Assembly (NCBI GenBank): GCA_902527045.1 | Contig: CABZNL010000002.1 | Span: 62,001 to 126,000, forward strand | From: an uncultured Alphaproteobacteria bacterium | GTDB taxonomy: Bacteria > Pseudomonadota > Alphaproteobacteria > HIMB59 | Reading direction: 5' to 3' | Length of the DNA stretch: 64,000 bases | Shown here: in pieces, positions 42,123 through 52,609 of the stretch | How positions within the stretch are numbered: position 1 is the first letter of the stretch | Layout: each line of letters starts with the position of its first letter | Made by a program: the position numbers and the translations under genes | The notes under the pieces: generated by a model | Databases searched by the model: none | What the model was told of the DNA's origin: nothing | What the model saw: the letters and a program-made list of their open reading frames with translations, nothing else

Positions 42123-42674
42123 ATGAATTTTAAAAATACTAAACATAAAGTTGCTGTATTCTGTGGTTCAATGTATGGATCAAATAAAAAATTTAAAGAA
42201 TTAACTATTACAGTAACTAAATACTTGGCCCAAAATAATTATGATATTGTTTATGGAGGCGGGGATAATGGATTGATGGGTGTTGTAGCTAACACAGCTT
42301 TAAAATATAATTCTCATGTAACGGGCATTATCCCTTCTTTCCTTGATAAACGTGAAAATATCCACTCTAAAATTAATAAAATTTATGTGACTAAAACAAT
42401 GGAACAAAGAAAAAAAAAGTTTCTACAAATATCAGATAGCTTCGTAGCCTTACCTGGAGGAGGAGGTACAATTGAGGAAATAAGCTTAGTTGTAAGTGCA
42501 CTTCAATTAGGAGTAATCAAGAACAAAAAATGTTTAATATTTAATTATGAAAATTATTGGAATGACATAATCAATCAATATAAAAAAGTTGTGAATGCTA
42601 AGTTTGCATACAAAAATTTTAAAGATTTATTTTTAGTATGTAATAACCTTACTGAATTTAAAGAGATCTTTTAA
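42123..42674 (+). CDS. LOG/TIGR00730-family Rossmann-fold nucleotide-binding protein
   Basis: YGGGDNGLMGVVANTAL, ALPGGGGTIEEIS. Confidence 0.93.
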   Translation: MNFKNTKHKVAVFCGSMYGSNKKFKELTITVTKYLAQNNYDIVYGGGDNGLMGVVANTALKYNSHVTGIIPSFLDKRENIHSKINKIYVTKTMEQRKKKFLQISDSFVALPGGGGTIEEISLVVSALQLGVIKNKKCLIFNYENYWNDIINQYKKVVNAKFAYKNFKDLFLVCNNLTEFKEIF

Positions 42675-43456
42675 TTATGTTTTAAATAATTTAACCAATT
42701 TCTCAACTCTCTATTCCGGATATTATCATTTAATAAAGATTGACTATAGCTATTAACATTCGGTTTTTTGTAATCCTCGATTAGATTAGTAATTTGATTT
42801 TTAGTGAATATTTTTTCTTTGAGTAAAATACTTTTTCTTGCCTTAAGAATTTTGCCAGTATATTTAAAATTAAATTCAGGATGATATTGGGTGCCCCAAA
42901 AATTTTTAGTTACTAGAGACTGAATCGAAAAATGATTATCAGAGAGAATTTTTGAATTGTTTGGTTTTTGAGAAATATGGTCTAAATGTGAGGCAAAAGC
43001 ATCAAACACTGATGGTTTATTAGTATACATTGGGTGTATCTTACCAAACTTGTTAATGCTGATATTATAGGCTATTCCAATCTCCCTTCCTTTGGGGTTT
43101 TTTTTAACTGCTCCATTATTTGTAACTGTATAAAGTTGCATTCCCCAACAACTTCCAAACATATTTATTTTTAATTCTGACATTTTTTTCATTAAAGAAA
43201 TTTGATTTTTAATCTCTCGAGTATTGTCATAAATATTAAGGCTAGAACCAGTCCATACTACTCCTCTAAATGACTTTATGAAGTTTTCTTCGTATATCTT
43301 ATTTAAGTCCATTGATGGATAAATAAATGTAGTTCTTATATTTGGATTTATGCTTTTTAACTGATCTCTATAAAATTCACAGATTGGTTGTAATTTATGT
43401 TTTGCTAGCTTACCCCATCCGTTTTTATCGTATCCATTAACTATTAGTAAATTCAT
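42671..43456 (-). CDS. Class I glutamine amidotransferase (GATase1)-like protein
   Basis: GSCWGMQL nucleophile motif, GTQYHPEF. Confidence 0.88.
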   Translation of the reverse strand: MNLLIVNGYDKNGWGKLAKHKLQPICEFYRDQLKSINPNIRTTFIYPSMDLNKIYEENFIKSFRGVVWTGSSLNIYDNTREIKNQISLMKKMSELKINMFGSCWGMQLYTVTNNGAVKKNPKGREIGIAYNISINKFGKIHPMYTNKPSVFDAFASHLDHISQKPNNSKILSDNHFSIQSLVTKNFWGTQYHPEFNFKYTGKILKARKSILLKEKIFTKNQITNLIEDYKKPNVNSYSQSLLNDNIRNRELRNWLNYLKHN

Positions 43457-43484
43457 TCATATTTAATATATTTAGATTATCTAG

Positions 43485-44357
43485 ATGTCAGCATTTATCT
43501 ACAAATCAATTTCTGTTCTTTTTTTTGTTTTAATGAGTGTGTGTATCAAAGCTACTGGAGATAATTTACCACTGTTTGAAGTAGTTTTTTTTAGAAGCTT
43601 TTTTGCTCTTATTCCACTGTTTTTAGTTATTTTTTATTTTAATTTAAAAATCAATTCTATAAATAACTACAAACTTCACTTTTTAAGAGGCTTAGTAGGC
43701 ATTGCTGCCATGTCATTATTCTTTATATCCTTAAGGTATGTACCATTAATTGAAATGCAAACTATTAGCTATTCCTCAGTTTTTTTTATATCAATATTAT
43801 CAATTTTTTTCTTAGGAGAAAAAATTGGTTATAGAAGAGTAATTGCAATTATTGTGGGTTTTATAGGAGTAGTAATTATTTTAAAACCAGATGTTAATTT
43901 ATTTAGTAATTATTCTGTTTTACCTCTTTTAGCTAGCATTTTTCTATCAATGGCTGTCATAATTTTAAAAAAAATACTATTAACCAATAATAATATATTG
44001 AGTGTTTGGACTTTTACACTTTTTGCCACTTTATTCAGTTTATTCTTTTTTAATGATGATTGGATTTGGCCTAATAATTTTGATTTGGTTCTTTTAATTG
44101 CATCCGGCATTTTAGGTTTTGTGGCACAGCTTTGTCTCTCCAAATCTTTTCAACTAGCAGATGCTTCCGTATTAGCACCTCTAGATTTTACATCTGTAAT
44201 ATGGGCTTTTTTAATTGGATATATTATCTTTGGAGAATTTCTTTCAAGAGAAGTATTGTTAGGGGGGCCATTAATATTATTATCTGTGGGATATATTTTT
44301 TATCGTGAGACAGTTCTTCGTAAAAAAATTGTTTTAGGCAGTAACAAACAATTCTAA
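43485..44357 (+). CDS. EamA/DMT-family transporter
   Basis: 10-TM-like drug/metabolite transporter sequence, RGLVGIAAMSLFFISLRYVPLIEMQTISYSSVFF. Confidence 0.9.
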   Translation: MSAFIYKSISVLFFVLMSVCIKATGDNLPLFEVVFFRSFFALIPLFLVIFYFNLKINSINNYKLHFLRGLVGIAAMSLFFISLRYVPLIEMQTISYSSVFFISILSIFFLGEKIGYRRVIAIIVGFIGVVIILKPDVNLFSNYSVLPLLASIFLSMAVIILKKILLTNNNILSVWTFTLFATLFSLFFFNDDWIWPNNFDLVLLIASGILGFVAQLCLSKSFQLADASVLAPLDFTSVIWAFLIGYIIFGEFLSREVLLGGPLILLSVGYIFYRETVLRKKIVLGSNKQF

Positions 44358-44400
44358 TTAAAGTTTAGACAGTACATTTTTTTTTTGATAATAAAAACAT

Positions 44401-44841
44401 ATGGATTATCTACATACAATGGTTCGTGTCAGTGATATTGATCAGTCAATTGATTTTTATTGCAATAAATTAGGCTTGGTAGAATTTTCTAGAAAAGAAA
44501 GTGAGAAGGGACGTTTTACTTTAATTTTTCTTTGTGCTCCTGGCGATAAAAATACAGCAGAAAGTGAAAAAAAACCCCTTTTGGAATTAACATATAATTG
44601 GGACAAGGAAGAGTACCAAGGTGGTCGAAATTTTGGACATCTTGCTTTTAGAGTAGATAATATTTATCAAGTTTGTGAAAATCTTATTAAAAATAACGTA
44701 GTAATAAATAGACCTCCAAGGGATGGTTATATGGCGTTTATTAAATCACCAGACGGTATTTCCATTGAGTTACTTCAAAAGGGTGAGAGTCTTGAAATCA
44801 AAGAACCTTGGTCAAGTATGGAAAATAATGGTTCTTGGTAA
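44401..44841 (+). CDS. VOC family protein, lactoylglutathione lyase-like
   Basis: LHTMVRVSDIDQSIDFYCNKLGL, LELTYNW, GFGHLAFRV-like NFGHLAFRVDN, SPDGISIELLQ. Confidence 0.9.
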   Translation: MDYLHTMVRVSDIDQSIDFYCNKLGLVEFSRKESEKGRFTLIFLCAPGDKNTAESEKKPLLELTYNWDKEEYQGGRNFGHLAFRVDNIYQVCENLIKNNVVINRPPRDGYMAFIKSPDGISIELLQKGESLEIKEPWSSMENNGSW

Positions 44842-44842
44842 A

Positions 44843-45124
44843 TTATATCTCAGAGAGTTTTTTTTCTATATCTTCTCTAGTTAAATTACCATTATTTTGA
44901 GATATCACCTCTAAAGCCTTACGAATGATATCTTCATCCCCTGGCTCCTCTAGATCAGATAAGATTATCTCTCTGAGTAATTCTGAATTATCAGATTGTC
45001 CAATATCATCAAGAATGAATTGAGCAAAAACTTTATTTCTAGAATTTCTCTTTTCAAATTCAGTTTGCTCTTTTTGACTTTGTTCTGCTTCAAAAGCCTT
45101 TTGTCTATCTTTAAATTTATCCAT
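44843..45124 (-). CDS. DUF1476 family protein (alphaproteobacterial F1-ATPase inhibitor zeta-like)
   Basis: FKDRQKAFEAEQSQKEQTEFEKRNSRNKVFAQFILDDIG, DLEEPGDEDIIRKA. Confidence 0.8.
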   Translation of the reverse strand: MDKFKDRQKAFEAEQSQKEQTEFEKRNSRNKVFAQFILDDIGQSDNSELLREIILSDLEEPGDEDIIRKALEVISQNNGNLTREDIEKKLSEI

Positions 45125-45130
45125 AGTTAA

Positions 45131-46621
45131 TTATTTCATAGTTGGCATGTTGAGTGAAGCCCCTGCGACATCATCTGGCCATCTTGATGTTATAGTCTTT
45201 CTTTTGGTATAAAAGTTAATTCCTTCTTCTCCATGCATTCCATGACCACCAAATATTGAGCCTTTCCAGCCACCAAAAGTATAAAATGACATAGGCACTG
45301 GTATAGGAATATTGATACCAACCATCCCAATTTGGACATTCTTCATAAAATTTCTTGCGAATGCCCCATTAGATGTATAAATGGAAGTTCCATTTCCAAA
45401 TTTATGCTTATTTATTAAGTTCAAAGCATCTTCAAAGTTGTTCATATTCAACACAGATAAAACAGGTCCAAATATTTCCTCTTTGTAAATGGACATATTT
45501 TCGCTAACGTCATTAAATATTGTAGGACCAACAAAATTACCATTTTCATAACCTTGTAGACTAATTCCTCTGCCATCTAGTTCTAATTTTGCACCTTCTT
45601 CAACTCCTTTTTCAATAAATGAAAGAACTTTTTGTTTGTGTTCTTTTGTAATGAGTGGTCCCATTTCACTTTGTGGGTCTAAAGACTCTCCAACTTTAAT
45701 TTTATTAGCTTTCTCTTTTAATAAATCCATAAATGGTTTTTGGATTTTACCAATAGGCATAGCTACTGAAGTTGCCATGCAACGTTCACCCGCAGATCCA
45801 AAAGCAGCCCCAATTAATCCATTTACTGCATCCTCTAAATTTGCATCTTCCATTATTAGCATATGGTTTTTTGCACCACCAAGAGCTTGAACTCTTTTAT
45901 TTGTTTTTGAACACTCAGTGTAAATATACTTAGCGACAGGTGTTGACCCAACAAAACTTACAGAAGAAATATCTTCGCATTGAAGAATTAGATCTACGAC
46001 ATTTTTATCACCATTTACTACTGTAAGAATATTATCAGGAAGACCTGCCTCACTTATTAATTCTGCAAGTTTCAAAGAGCATTGAGGAACTTTTTCAGAG
46101 GGTTTAAGCATAAAGGCATTCCCACATGCAATTGATAATGGAAACATCCACATTGGAACCATAGCTGGGAAATTAAAAGGTGTTATTCCTGCACAGATTC
46201 CTAAAGGTTGTTTAATATCAAACAAATCTACGTTTGTGCCAACGTTAATTGAGTGATTTCCTTTCAACAAATGTGGTATACCGCATGCAAAGTCAACTAC
46301 TTCAAGACCTCTTTGTAAAGATCCTTTTGCATCAGAAAATACTTTACCATGTTCTTCAGAAATGATTTTTGCAATCAAATCAAAATTTTTTTCAATTAAA
46401 ACTTTAAACTTAAATAAAATATCACTTCTCTTTGTAATAGGAGTATTGGCCCATACAGATTGAGCTGATTTCATTTTACTAATTATTTTTTCAAACTCAT
46501 TTCTAGTGGTTTTTGGTACATGTGCATATTCCTCACCCGTACTAGGGTTATATAATTTTATAAACTCTTCTGAATTACTAGATAATCCCTTAGAGTCAAA
46601 GAAATTTTCAATTATTTTCAT
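45131..46621 (-). CDS. mmsA: CoA-acylating methylmalonate-semialdehyde dehydrogenase
   Basis: AGITPFNFPAMVPMWMFPLSIACGNAF, LGGAKNHMLIMEDANL, GSAGERCMA. Confidence 0.94.
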   Translation of the reverse strand: MKIIENFFDSKGLSSNSEEFIKLYNPSTGEEYAHVPKTTRNEFEKIISKMKSAQSVWANTPITKRSDILFKFKVLIEKNFDLIAKIISEEHGKVFSDAKGSLQRGLEVVDFACGIPHLLKGNHSINVGTNVDLFDIKQPLGICAGITPFNFPAMVPMWMFPLSIACGNAFMLKPSEKVPQCSLKLAELISEAGLPDNILTVVNGDKNVVDLILQCEDISSVSFVGSTPVAKYIYTECSKTNKRVQALGGAKNHMLIMEDANLEDAVNGLIGAAFGSAGERCMATSVAMPIGKIQKPFMDLLKEKANKIKVGESLDPQSEMGPLITKEHKQKVLSFIEKGVEEGAKLELDGRGISLQGYENGNFVGPTIFNDVSENMSIYKEEIFGPVLSVLNMNNFEDALNLINKHKFGNGTSIYTSNGAFARNFMKNVQIGMVGINIPIPVPMSFYTFGGWKGSIFGGHGMHGEEGINFYTKRKTITSRWPDDVAGASLNMPTMK

Positions 46622-46696
46622 GTGATGTTTTTATTATTAAATTTGTTTTTAGTAAAGATAATTGATTTATTTTAACTCATTTGTTATGATAAAGAC

Positions 46697-46784
46697 TTTA
46701 AGGGGTGCTGAAAGGCTGAGAAAGGTAATACTTAACCCTCGAACCTGATCCAGGTAATTCTGGCGTAGGAAGTTTCCCTTAAAT
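46697..46784 (+). promoter_or_regulatory. TPP riboswitch (THI element)
   Basis: ggggtgctgaaaggCTGAGAaaggtaatacttAACCCtcGAACCTGATCcaggtaattctgGCGTAGGAagtttccctt, classic conserved core upstream of thi genes. Confidence 0.96.
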
Positions 46785-46809
46785 ACTTTTAACAATTTAT
46801 ACAAATTAA

Positions 46810-48195
46810 ATGGAAATTATTTTTTTAATATTACTAGGACTAATTTTTACTGCATCATTTATATTTTTAAAAAAAAATGAATTATCAGATGATAAATTTG
46901 TTATTAAAAATAAATATAACATATTTTTCTCAACTTCTTCTTTTGTATCATCAGCATTAGGTTTTTGGATAATTTTTTCACCAGCAGCGGCAGCTACTTG
47001 GGGTGGAATGGGCAATGTCATTGGTTATGCTCTAGGTGCTGCAATGCCTTTAATTTTATTTATATTTATAGGAAAATACGTAAGAAAAGTATTTCCAGAT
47101 TCGTCGGGCTTTCATGATTGTATTGAAAATAGATTTGGTAAAAGTTTATCACACTTTGTCATAATAGTTTCGTTAATTTACATGACAGTGTTTTTAACAG
47201 CTGAGATTACAGCTATCTCAAAGTTCTTTAATTTTTTAAATGGTACCTCTTATTGGATTTCTTCAATGATAATTATATTAATAGCTTTATCATACGTTCT
47301 AATTGGCGGTCTATCAGCAACAATATTCACAGATTTAATTCAATTTATATTTATTATAGGAATTTGTTTGTTTTTAGTTTTTAAAATTCCATTCCAAGAG
47401 TTTTCGGACAATACTTCTTTTATGACCGAAAATGCACATTTATTCGACTTTAATAATCAATTTTTATGGATTACGGGTTTAACTTTTTTAATAGCGGTTA
47501 CATTTACTAATCTTTTTCACCATGGTAATTGGCAAAGAATTTATGCTGCTAAAGATGATAACACACTAAGTATAAGCTTAATTATATCTACTTTAATTAT
47601 ATTTATAATTGTTTATTTCATTGGATATTCTGGATTGGTATCAATTTCACTTTATTCCATGGACGATCCTGACTTAACTTTTGTAAAACTTTTTGGGCTA
47701 CTGGAAACCTCGTTTATAAAATATATATTTGTAATATTGGCCGCTTCACTAGTATTGAGCAGTATCGATACTTTAATAAATGCAATAAATTCTCAGATTG
47801 TCTCGCTCAGCAAGAGTTATTCTTTTAGGTCTTCCTCAAACATCCACTTTATTATAGTTTTTTTAGTGGCAGTTTTTATACTATCTTCACAGGGTTACAA
47901 TGTCTTGTACGTATTTCTAATTGCTGATTTACTTTGTTGTTGTTTAGTTTTACCTTTTTTGCTGGGTTTGTTTGGTTTTAATATCTCTATCAAACAAATT
48001 TACATAATATCGTTTTTGAGTTTACTACTGGGAGTATTAATATTTCCTGATCCCTCATTTAGTAAAAATATAATGAGTGATTTTTTAAATATTAATTTAA
48101 CATTTATCAATAATTATAAATTATTTTCATCATTTTTAGTGCCAATTTTATTTTCGACAATATTGACACTATTGATGAAAAAGAAAGGAGTATGA
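46810..48195 (+). CDS. thiV: Sodium:solute symporter family transporter, candidate thiamine-precursor transporter (ThiV-like)
   Basis: SSS-family membrane protein directly under the TPP riboswitch and next to thiM. Confidence 0.75.
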   Translation: MEIIFLILLGLIFTASFIFLKKNELSDDKFVIKNKYNIFFSTSSFVSSALGFWIIFSPAAAATWGGMGNVIGYALGAAMPLILFIFIGKYVRKVFPDSSGFHDCIENRFGKSLSHFVIIVSLIYMTVFLTAEITAISKFFNFLNGTSYWISSMIIILIALSYVLIGGLSATIFTDLIQFIFIIGICLFLVFKIPFQEFSDNTSFMTENAHLFDFNNQFLWITGLTFLIAVTFTNLFHHGNWQRIYAAKDDNTLSISLIISTLIIFIIVYFIGYSGLVSISLYSMDDPDLTFVKLFGLLETSFIKYIFVILAASLVLSSIDTLINAINSQIVSLSKSYSFRSSSNIHFIIVFLVAVFILSSQGYNVLYVFLIADLLCCCLVLPFLLGLFGFNISIKQIYIISFLSLLLGVLIFPDPSFSKNIMSDFLNINLTFINNYKLFSSFLVPILFSTILTLLMKKKGV

Positions 48196-48992
48196 TGGAA
48201 CATATTTATAATGATTTAAAAAACCTACGGGAAAAAGGAGCGCTCGTGCATTGTATAACTAATTACGTGGCAATGAACATTAATGCGAACACGCTCTTAT
48301 CAATTGGAGCATCTCCGTTGATGTCTCATGCTAGAAGTGAACTTGGAGAAATAGCTGCCATTTCGTCTTGTTTAGTTAATAATATTGGAACGCTAGATGA
48401 CAATTGGAGACCTAGCTTTTTAGAGGCTTCTAAATTCTACGTTGAACAAGAAAAACCAATCATACTAGACCCTGTTGGCTCAGGTGCGAGTAAATTAAGA
48501 ACCCAAACTTGCCTCGACATAATTAATGGTTCCAAAAAATTAATCATCAGAGGGAATGCGTCTGAAATTCAATCACTAGTTGATCAAAATAAAATTTCTT
48601 CAAAGGGCGTAGATTCTTCAATTGAAAGCCACGCTGCTATTGAGTCTGGTAAAATTTTATCTAAAGAGAATGATTGTGTAGTATTTATTAGTGGTGGTGA
48701 TGATTTTATTATTCAGGACGATAAAATTACAAAAATATCTAACGGATCAAGTATAATGACAAAAGTTACAGCTATTGGCTGTTCTCTATCATGTATTGTT
48801 GGAGCATTTGCAGCTGTTGGAGAAAGTTTATATAAATCAGCTATAAGTTCTGCAGCTATTTTTTCAATTGCAGGAGAACTCGCAGCATCAAAATCTGAAG
48901 GCCCAGGTGATTTTCAAGTAAATTTCTTAAACAAATTAAATAATATTACTGAAAAAGAAATTTTAGATAATTTAAAAATCACTAGTGTTTAA
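48192..48992 (+). CDS. thiM: Hydroxyethylthiazole kinase
   Basis: ALVHCITNYVAMNINANTLLSIGASPLMSHA, ILDPVGSGASKLR, IRGNASEI. Confidence 0.95.
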   Translation: MMEHIYNDLKNLREKGALVHCITNYVAMNINANTLLSIGASPLMSHARSELGEIAAISSCLVNNIGTLDDNWRPSFLEASKFYVEQEKPIILDPVGSGASKLRTQTCLDIINGSKKLIIRGNASEIQSLVDQNKISSKGVDSSIESHAAIESGKILSKENDCVVFISGGDDFIIQDDKITKISNGSSIMTKVTAIGCSLSCIVGAFAAVGESLYKSAISSAAIFSIAGELAASKSEGPGDFQVNFLNKLNNITEKEILDNLKITSV

Positions 48993-49608
48993 ATTTTGTT
49001 TTGTTACTGATGATAAACTTACTCCCCTGAGTAAATTAGACAATTATTTAAAAATAATATTTGAAAGCAAGGTTGATTGTATTCAACTAAGATTTAAGAA
49101 TCTAAAAACAATTGATTTATACAATTTAGGAAAGGATTTAAAAAAGGATTGCGTTAGATTTAAAAAAACTCTTATTGTCAATGATCGTGTGGATATTGCA
49201 AAATCAATAAATGCTCATGGAGCGCATGTTGGAATGGATGATTTACCCTATAATCAAGCCAGAAAAATATTAGGGAAAAAATCAATAATTGGAGTTTCAG
49301 CAAGTAATAAAGTTGAATTTGCAAAGGTAAAAAGGTTAAAGGGTGTGAGTTATATAGGTGTTTCTGCTTTCTCATCGAATACAAAACAAGAAATGAAAAA
49401 TTATTTTGGTCTAGGCGGTCTTAAAAATTGTGCCAAAGCTACAAAAATTCCATTAATAGCAATAGGCGGTATTAAAGTTAATGATGTTAATAATATACTA
49501 AAACTAAAAATACATGGTGTCGCAATGATATCTTCTTTATTAAAAGGAAATATTAAAGATAATTGCTCTCAAGTAAGTAAGATTATAAAAAGTTGTGAAA
49601 AAATATAA
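48985..49608 (+). CDS. thiE: Thiamine-phosphate synthase
   Basis: IQLRFKNL, LIVNDRVDIAKSINAHGAHVGMDD, YIGVSAFSSNTKQEMKNYFGLGGL. Confidence 0.9.
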   Translation: MFKFCFVTDDKLTPLSKLDNYLKIIFESKVDCIQLRFKNLKTIDLYNLGKDLKKDCVRFKKTLIVNDRVDIAKSINAHGAHVGMDDLPYNQARKILGKKSIIGVSASNKVEFAKVKRLKGVSYIGVSAFSSNTKQEMKNYFGLGGLKNCAKATKIPLIAIGGIKVNDVNNILKLKIHGVAMISSLLKGNIKDNCSQVSKIIKSCEKI

Positions 49609-50386
49609 AACTGTATTAACTATTGCAGGTTCTGACTCGTCAGGTGGTGCGGGCATCCAGGCAGATATAAAAACTATAACATATTTTAAATGCTACGCGA
49701 TGTCAGTAATCACTGCTCTAACAGCACAAAATACTCAAGAGGTAAAAAGTATTTTTAATACAACTCCCAAATTTATCAGAGAACAACTCAATACTACTTG
49801 TAAAGATATAAAACCTGATTCAATCAAGATTGGAATGCTAAGTGATAAAAAAATTATTCAAGAGATATCAAAATTTATAGAAAATTCTAAAATTTCAAAT
49901 GTTATATTAGATCCTGTGATGGTATCAACCTCAGGTTTTTTATTATTAAAAAAAAAAGCTATTTCTAGTTTGGTAAAAAATTTAATAACTAAGTCATTGA
50001 TAATTACACCTAATTTAAAAGAAGCTGAACTTCTTACAAATACTAAAATTAATACAAAAAACGATATGATTAAAGCTATAGAAATACTTCAAAATATAGG
50101 TGCAAAAAATATTTTGATTAAAGGTCTTATTAAAGAGAAAAAAATCTATGATTGTTTATTCTTAAAGAAAAACAAGGAGATACATTTTTTTATGTCTAAT
50201 ATCATTAATAGCAAAAATACTCATGGAACAGGCTGCACATTATCATCGGCTATCGCTTCTAATATTGCCTTAGGAAATGATATTTTAAACTCTGTAAAGA
50301 TTTCAAGAAACTATATAAAAAAAGCCATATATAGGGGTAGTTTTTACAAAATTGGTAAAGGAAGTGGGCCAGTCTATCATTTTTAA
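49595..50386 (+). CDS. thiD: Hydroxymethylpyrimidine/phosphomethylpyrimidine kinase
   Basis: TIAGSDSSGGAGIQADIKTI, ILDPVMVSTSG, THGTGCTLSSAIA. Confidence 0.95.
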   Translation: MKKYKTVLTIAGSDSSGGAGIQADIKTITYFKCYAMSVITALTAQNTQEVKSIFNTTPKFIREQLNTTCKDIKPDSIKIGMLSDKKIIQEISKFIENSKISNVILDPVMVSTSGFLLLKKKAISSLVKNLITKSLIITPNLKEAELLTNTKINTKNDMIKAIEILQNIGAKNILIKGLIKEKKIYDCLFLKKNKEIHFFMSNIINSKNTHGTGCTLSSAIASNIALGNDILNSVKISRNYIKKAIYRGSFYKIGKGSGPVYHF

Positions 50387-50524
50387 CTTTTAATTTATTC
50401 AAATTGCTTTAAAAGATTTATCAATATTTAGGCTTATTATTTGAATAACATTTAAAAAATCTCATTAAAATTTTAAACGACATTTGGATATACTAAATAT
50501 TTATTACTTAAGAAAGGACTATAA

Positions 50525-50728
50525 ATGACTACTGGAACAGTGAAATGGTTTAACCCAAAAAAAGGATATGGGTTTATTGCCCCTGATGGAGAAGATAAAG
50601 ATATCTTTGTTCACATCACAGCTGTTCAACAAGCAGGATTAGACCGCCTCGATGAAGGCGACAAAGTCGAATTTGAAATTGTTGAAGACAAAGGCAAATC
50701 CAAAGCAGATCAGTTGAAAAAAGTTTAA
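50525..50728 (+). CDS. Cold shock protein
   Basis: [33 protein letters not shown]. Confidence 0.97.
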   Translation: MTTGTVKWFNPKKGYGFIAPDGEDKDIFVHITAVQQAGLDRLDEGDKVEFEIVEDKGKSKADQLKKV

Positions 50729-51456
50729 TTGATATTGCGAATACTTTTTATTTTATCGTAGGCTTGATTTATCTCGGATAGTCTGTCTTCAGATTTAATG
50801 ATTAATTCTTGAGGGACACCCTGAGCACTTAATTGGTCAGGGTGTAACTCTTTACTAAGCTCAATCCATTTCTTTCTAATCTCGCCGTCTGTTGCCTCTT
50901 TATTAATTCCTAATACTTTGTATGGATTTATTTGTTTGTCCAGCCACAAAGTTTTAATGCTCTCATATTGGATTTTAGTTAGTCCAAAGTAATTAGCACA
51001 ATTCTCTATATAATTTATTTCAGGATCACTTATCTCCCCATCTGCCTCAGCAATATAAAATAAAAGATTGATGACTTGTTCAAGTACTTGTGGTTGCGCT
51101 TTAAATAACATCCCAAGTTGTTTCGCGTATTGATGAAAATCATCTGAAGTTTTTTTTGCTTCATTAAAAATTTTACCAACATCGCTTTGAAAGTCAGGAG
51201 GTATTTTAAATTTTTCTCTAAATGCTTTAACCTCATCTGAAGTAACTTGGCCATCTGCCTTAGCTAATTTTGCCGCTAATATTATAATTCCAATTGTAAT
51301 AATTTCTTGAGGAGACTGTATACCTATGCTTTCATTGTTATTTTGCCTTCTTATTTTATCTACACTATGTCCTGCAATAACACCTAGTAAAGCACCAATC
51401 GGACCACCTAAAGCAAATCCAAATGTACCAGCAAGTAATTTCCCCCAAATACTCAT
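50725..51456 (-). CDS. TerB/DnaJ-domain co-chaperone, DjlA-like
   Basis: N-terminal glycine-rich TM, TerB-like middle, C-terminal J domain [32 protein letters not shown]. Confidence 0.9.
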   Translation of the reverse strand: MSIWGKLLAGTFGFALGGPIGALLGVIAGHSVDKIRRQNNNESIGIQSPQEIITIGIIILAAKLAKADGQVTSDEVKAFREKFKIPPDFQSDVGKIFNEAKKTSDDFHQYAKQLGMLFKAQPQVLEQVINLLFYIAEADGEISDPEINYIENCANYFGLTKIQYESIKTLWLDKQINPYKVLGINKEATDGEIRKKWIELSKELHPDQLSAQGVPQELIIKSEDRLSEINQAYDKIKSIRNIN

Positions 51457-51491
51457 CTAATGAAATTTAATATACTTTGGTTACTTTCAAA

Positions 51492-52529
51492 TTATTTTAA
51501 CCACTGATTAACTTTATTATGGTCTTTGAGTGTAGCTTCATTGCCATGTGCAAAATGTTTGCTCATGTCAGGATAATACTTAAAAGAAATTGGTTTTCTT
51601 CCCATAGCTACTGCCATTTCTCTTACATGATGAGGGTCTGCTCCACAACAAATACCAATAAAGTTTACATTTAACTCCATACAGTTTTTCGTAAATTCGG
51701 CCATTTCAAATCTATTACATGTAAGTCCATCTAAAGCTATATGAGAGACGTTCCCATCAATACAGCCACAATTTGGATCTTTGATATACATATGCGTAGG
51801 GTACTCTTCATTTGTTCTGTAAGGAACAGGCAATGCTGCAACATGACAAGATACTTGTTTTCTAATATCAGGAAGTAATTTCATCATCATATCTGGTCCT
51901 CTGTAACAATTAAGTCCAACAACATCAGCTCCATGATCTTCTAAAATTTTACAAGCTTCAGCTGCTGTATGACCATCTCTGGTTTTATCTCCTTTGTGTA
52001 TCGCCAAATTCACAACTGCAATTAAACCAGCATTCTTTATTTCTTTAAGAGCAATTTTAGCCTCCTCAGTCCAACTAATCGTCTCCGCAATAATAAAATC
52101 AACATTATCTTCTTTAGCCCAAGCAATTTGTTCAGCAAACATTTTTTGACAGTCAATATGGGATTGTTTGTTGTTTGGGTCATAAATATTCGTGTTAGCA
52201 ACATTTCCTGCAATCATTAAGTCTAAATCGGGAAATTCATTTGCAGCATCTCTGGCAATTTTTAAAGCATTTTTTTGAAGAGGTTCTAGTAACTCTTCTT
52301 TACCTATTAGTCGAAGTTTTTCACGATGGCCGTAGTACGTAAAAGCTTGGACAACATCACTACCAGAACGAATAAACTCGCGGTGAAGTTGAGTGACTAC
52401 CTCTGGATGCTCAAGAACAACTTCAGGTACATAAGAACCTGCTTGAAGATAACCCCTTCTTTCCATAGCAAAAAGATATCCCTCAGCACATAAAATAGGC
52501 CCTTTGTTTAATCTTTCTATAAGGTCCAT
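51492..52529 (-). CDS. Homocysteine S-methyltransferase family, betaine-homocysteine methyltransferase-like
   Basis: GADVVGLNCYRGP zinc-Cys, GICCGADPHHVREMA. Confidence 0.88.
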   Translation of the reverse strand: MDLIERLNKGPILCAEGYLFAMERRGYLQAGSYVPEVVLEHPEVVTQLHREFIRSGSDVVQAFTYYGHREKLRLIGKEELLEPLQKNALKIARDAANEFPDLDLMIAGNVANTNIYDPNNKQSHIDCQKMFAEQIAWAKEDNVDFIIAETISWTEEAKIALKEIKNAGLIAVVNLAIHKGDKTRDGHTAAEACKILEDHGADVVGLNCYRGPDMMMKLLPDIRKQVSCHVAALPVPYRTNEEYPTHMYIKDPNCGCIDGNVSHIALDGLTCNRFEMAEFTKNCMELNVNFIGICCGADPHHVREMAVAMGRKPISFKYYPDMSKHFAHGNEATLKDHNKVNQWLK

Positions 52530-52609
52530 TTCAATTCCCCCAATTAAATTTTTATGATAATTATTATTACTTTCATAAGTAATTTCTATTGAAAAATTAA
52601 GTTTAAACT

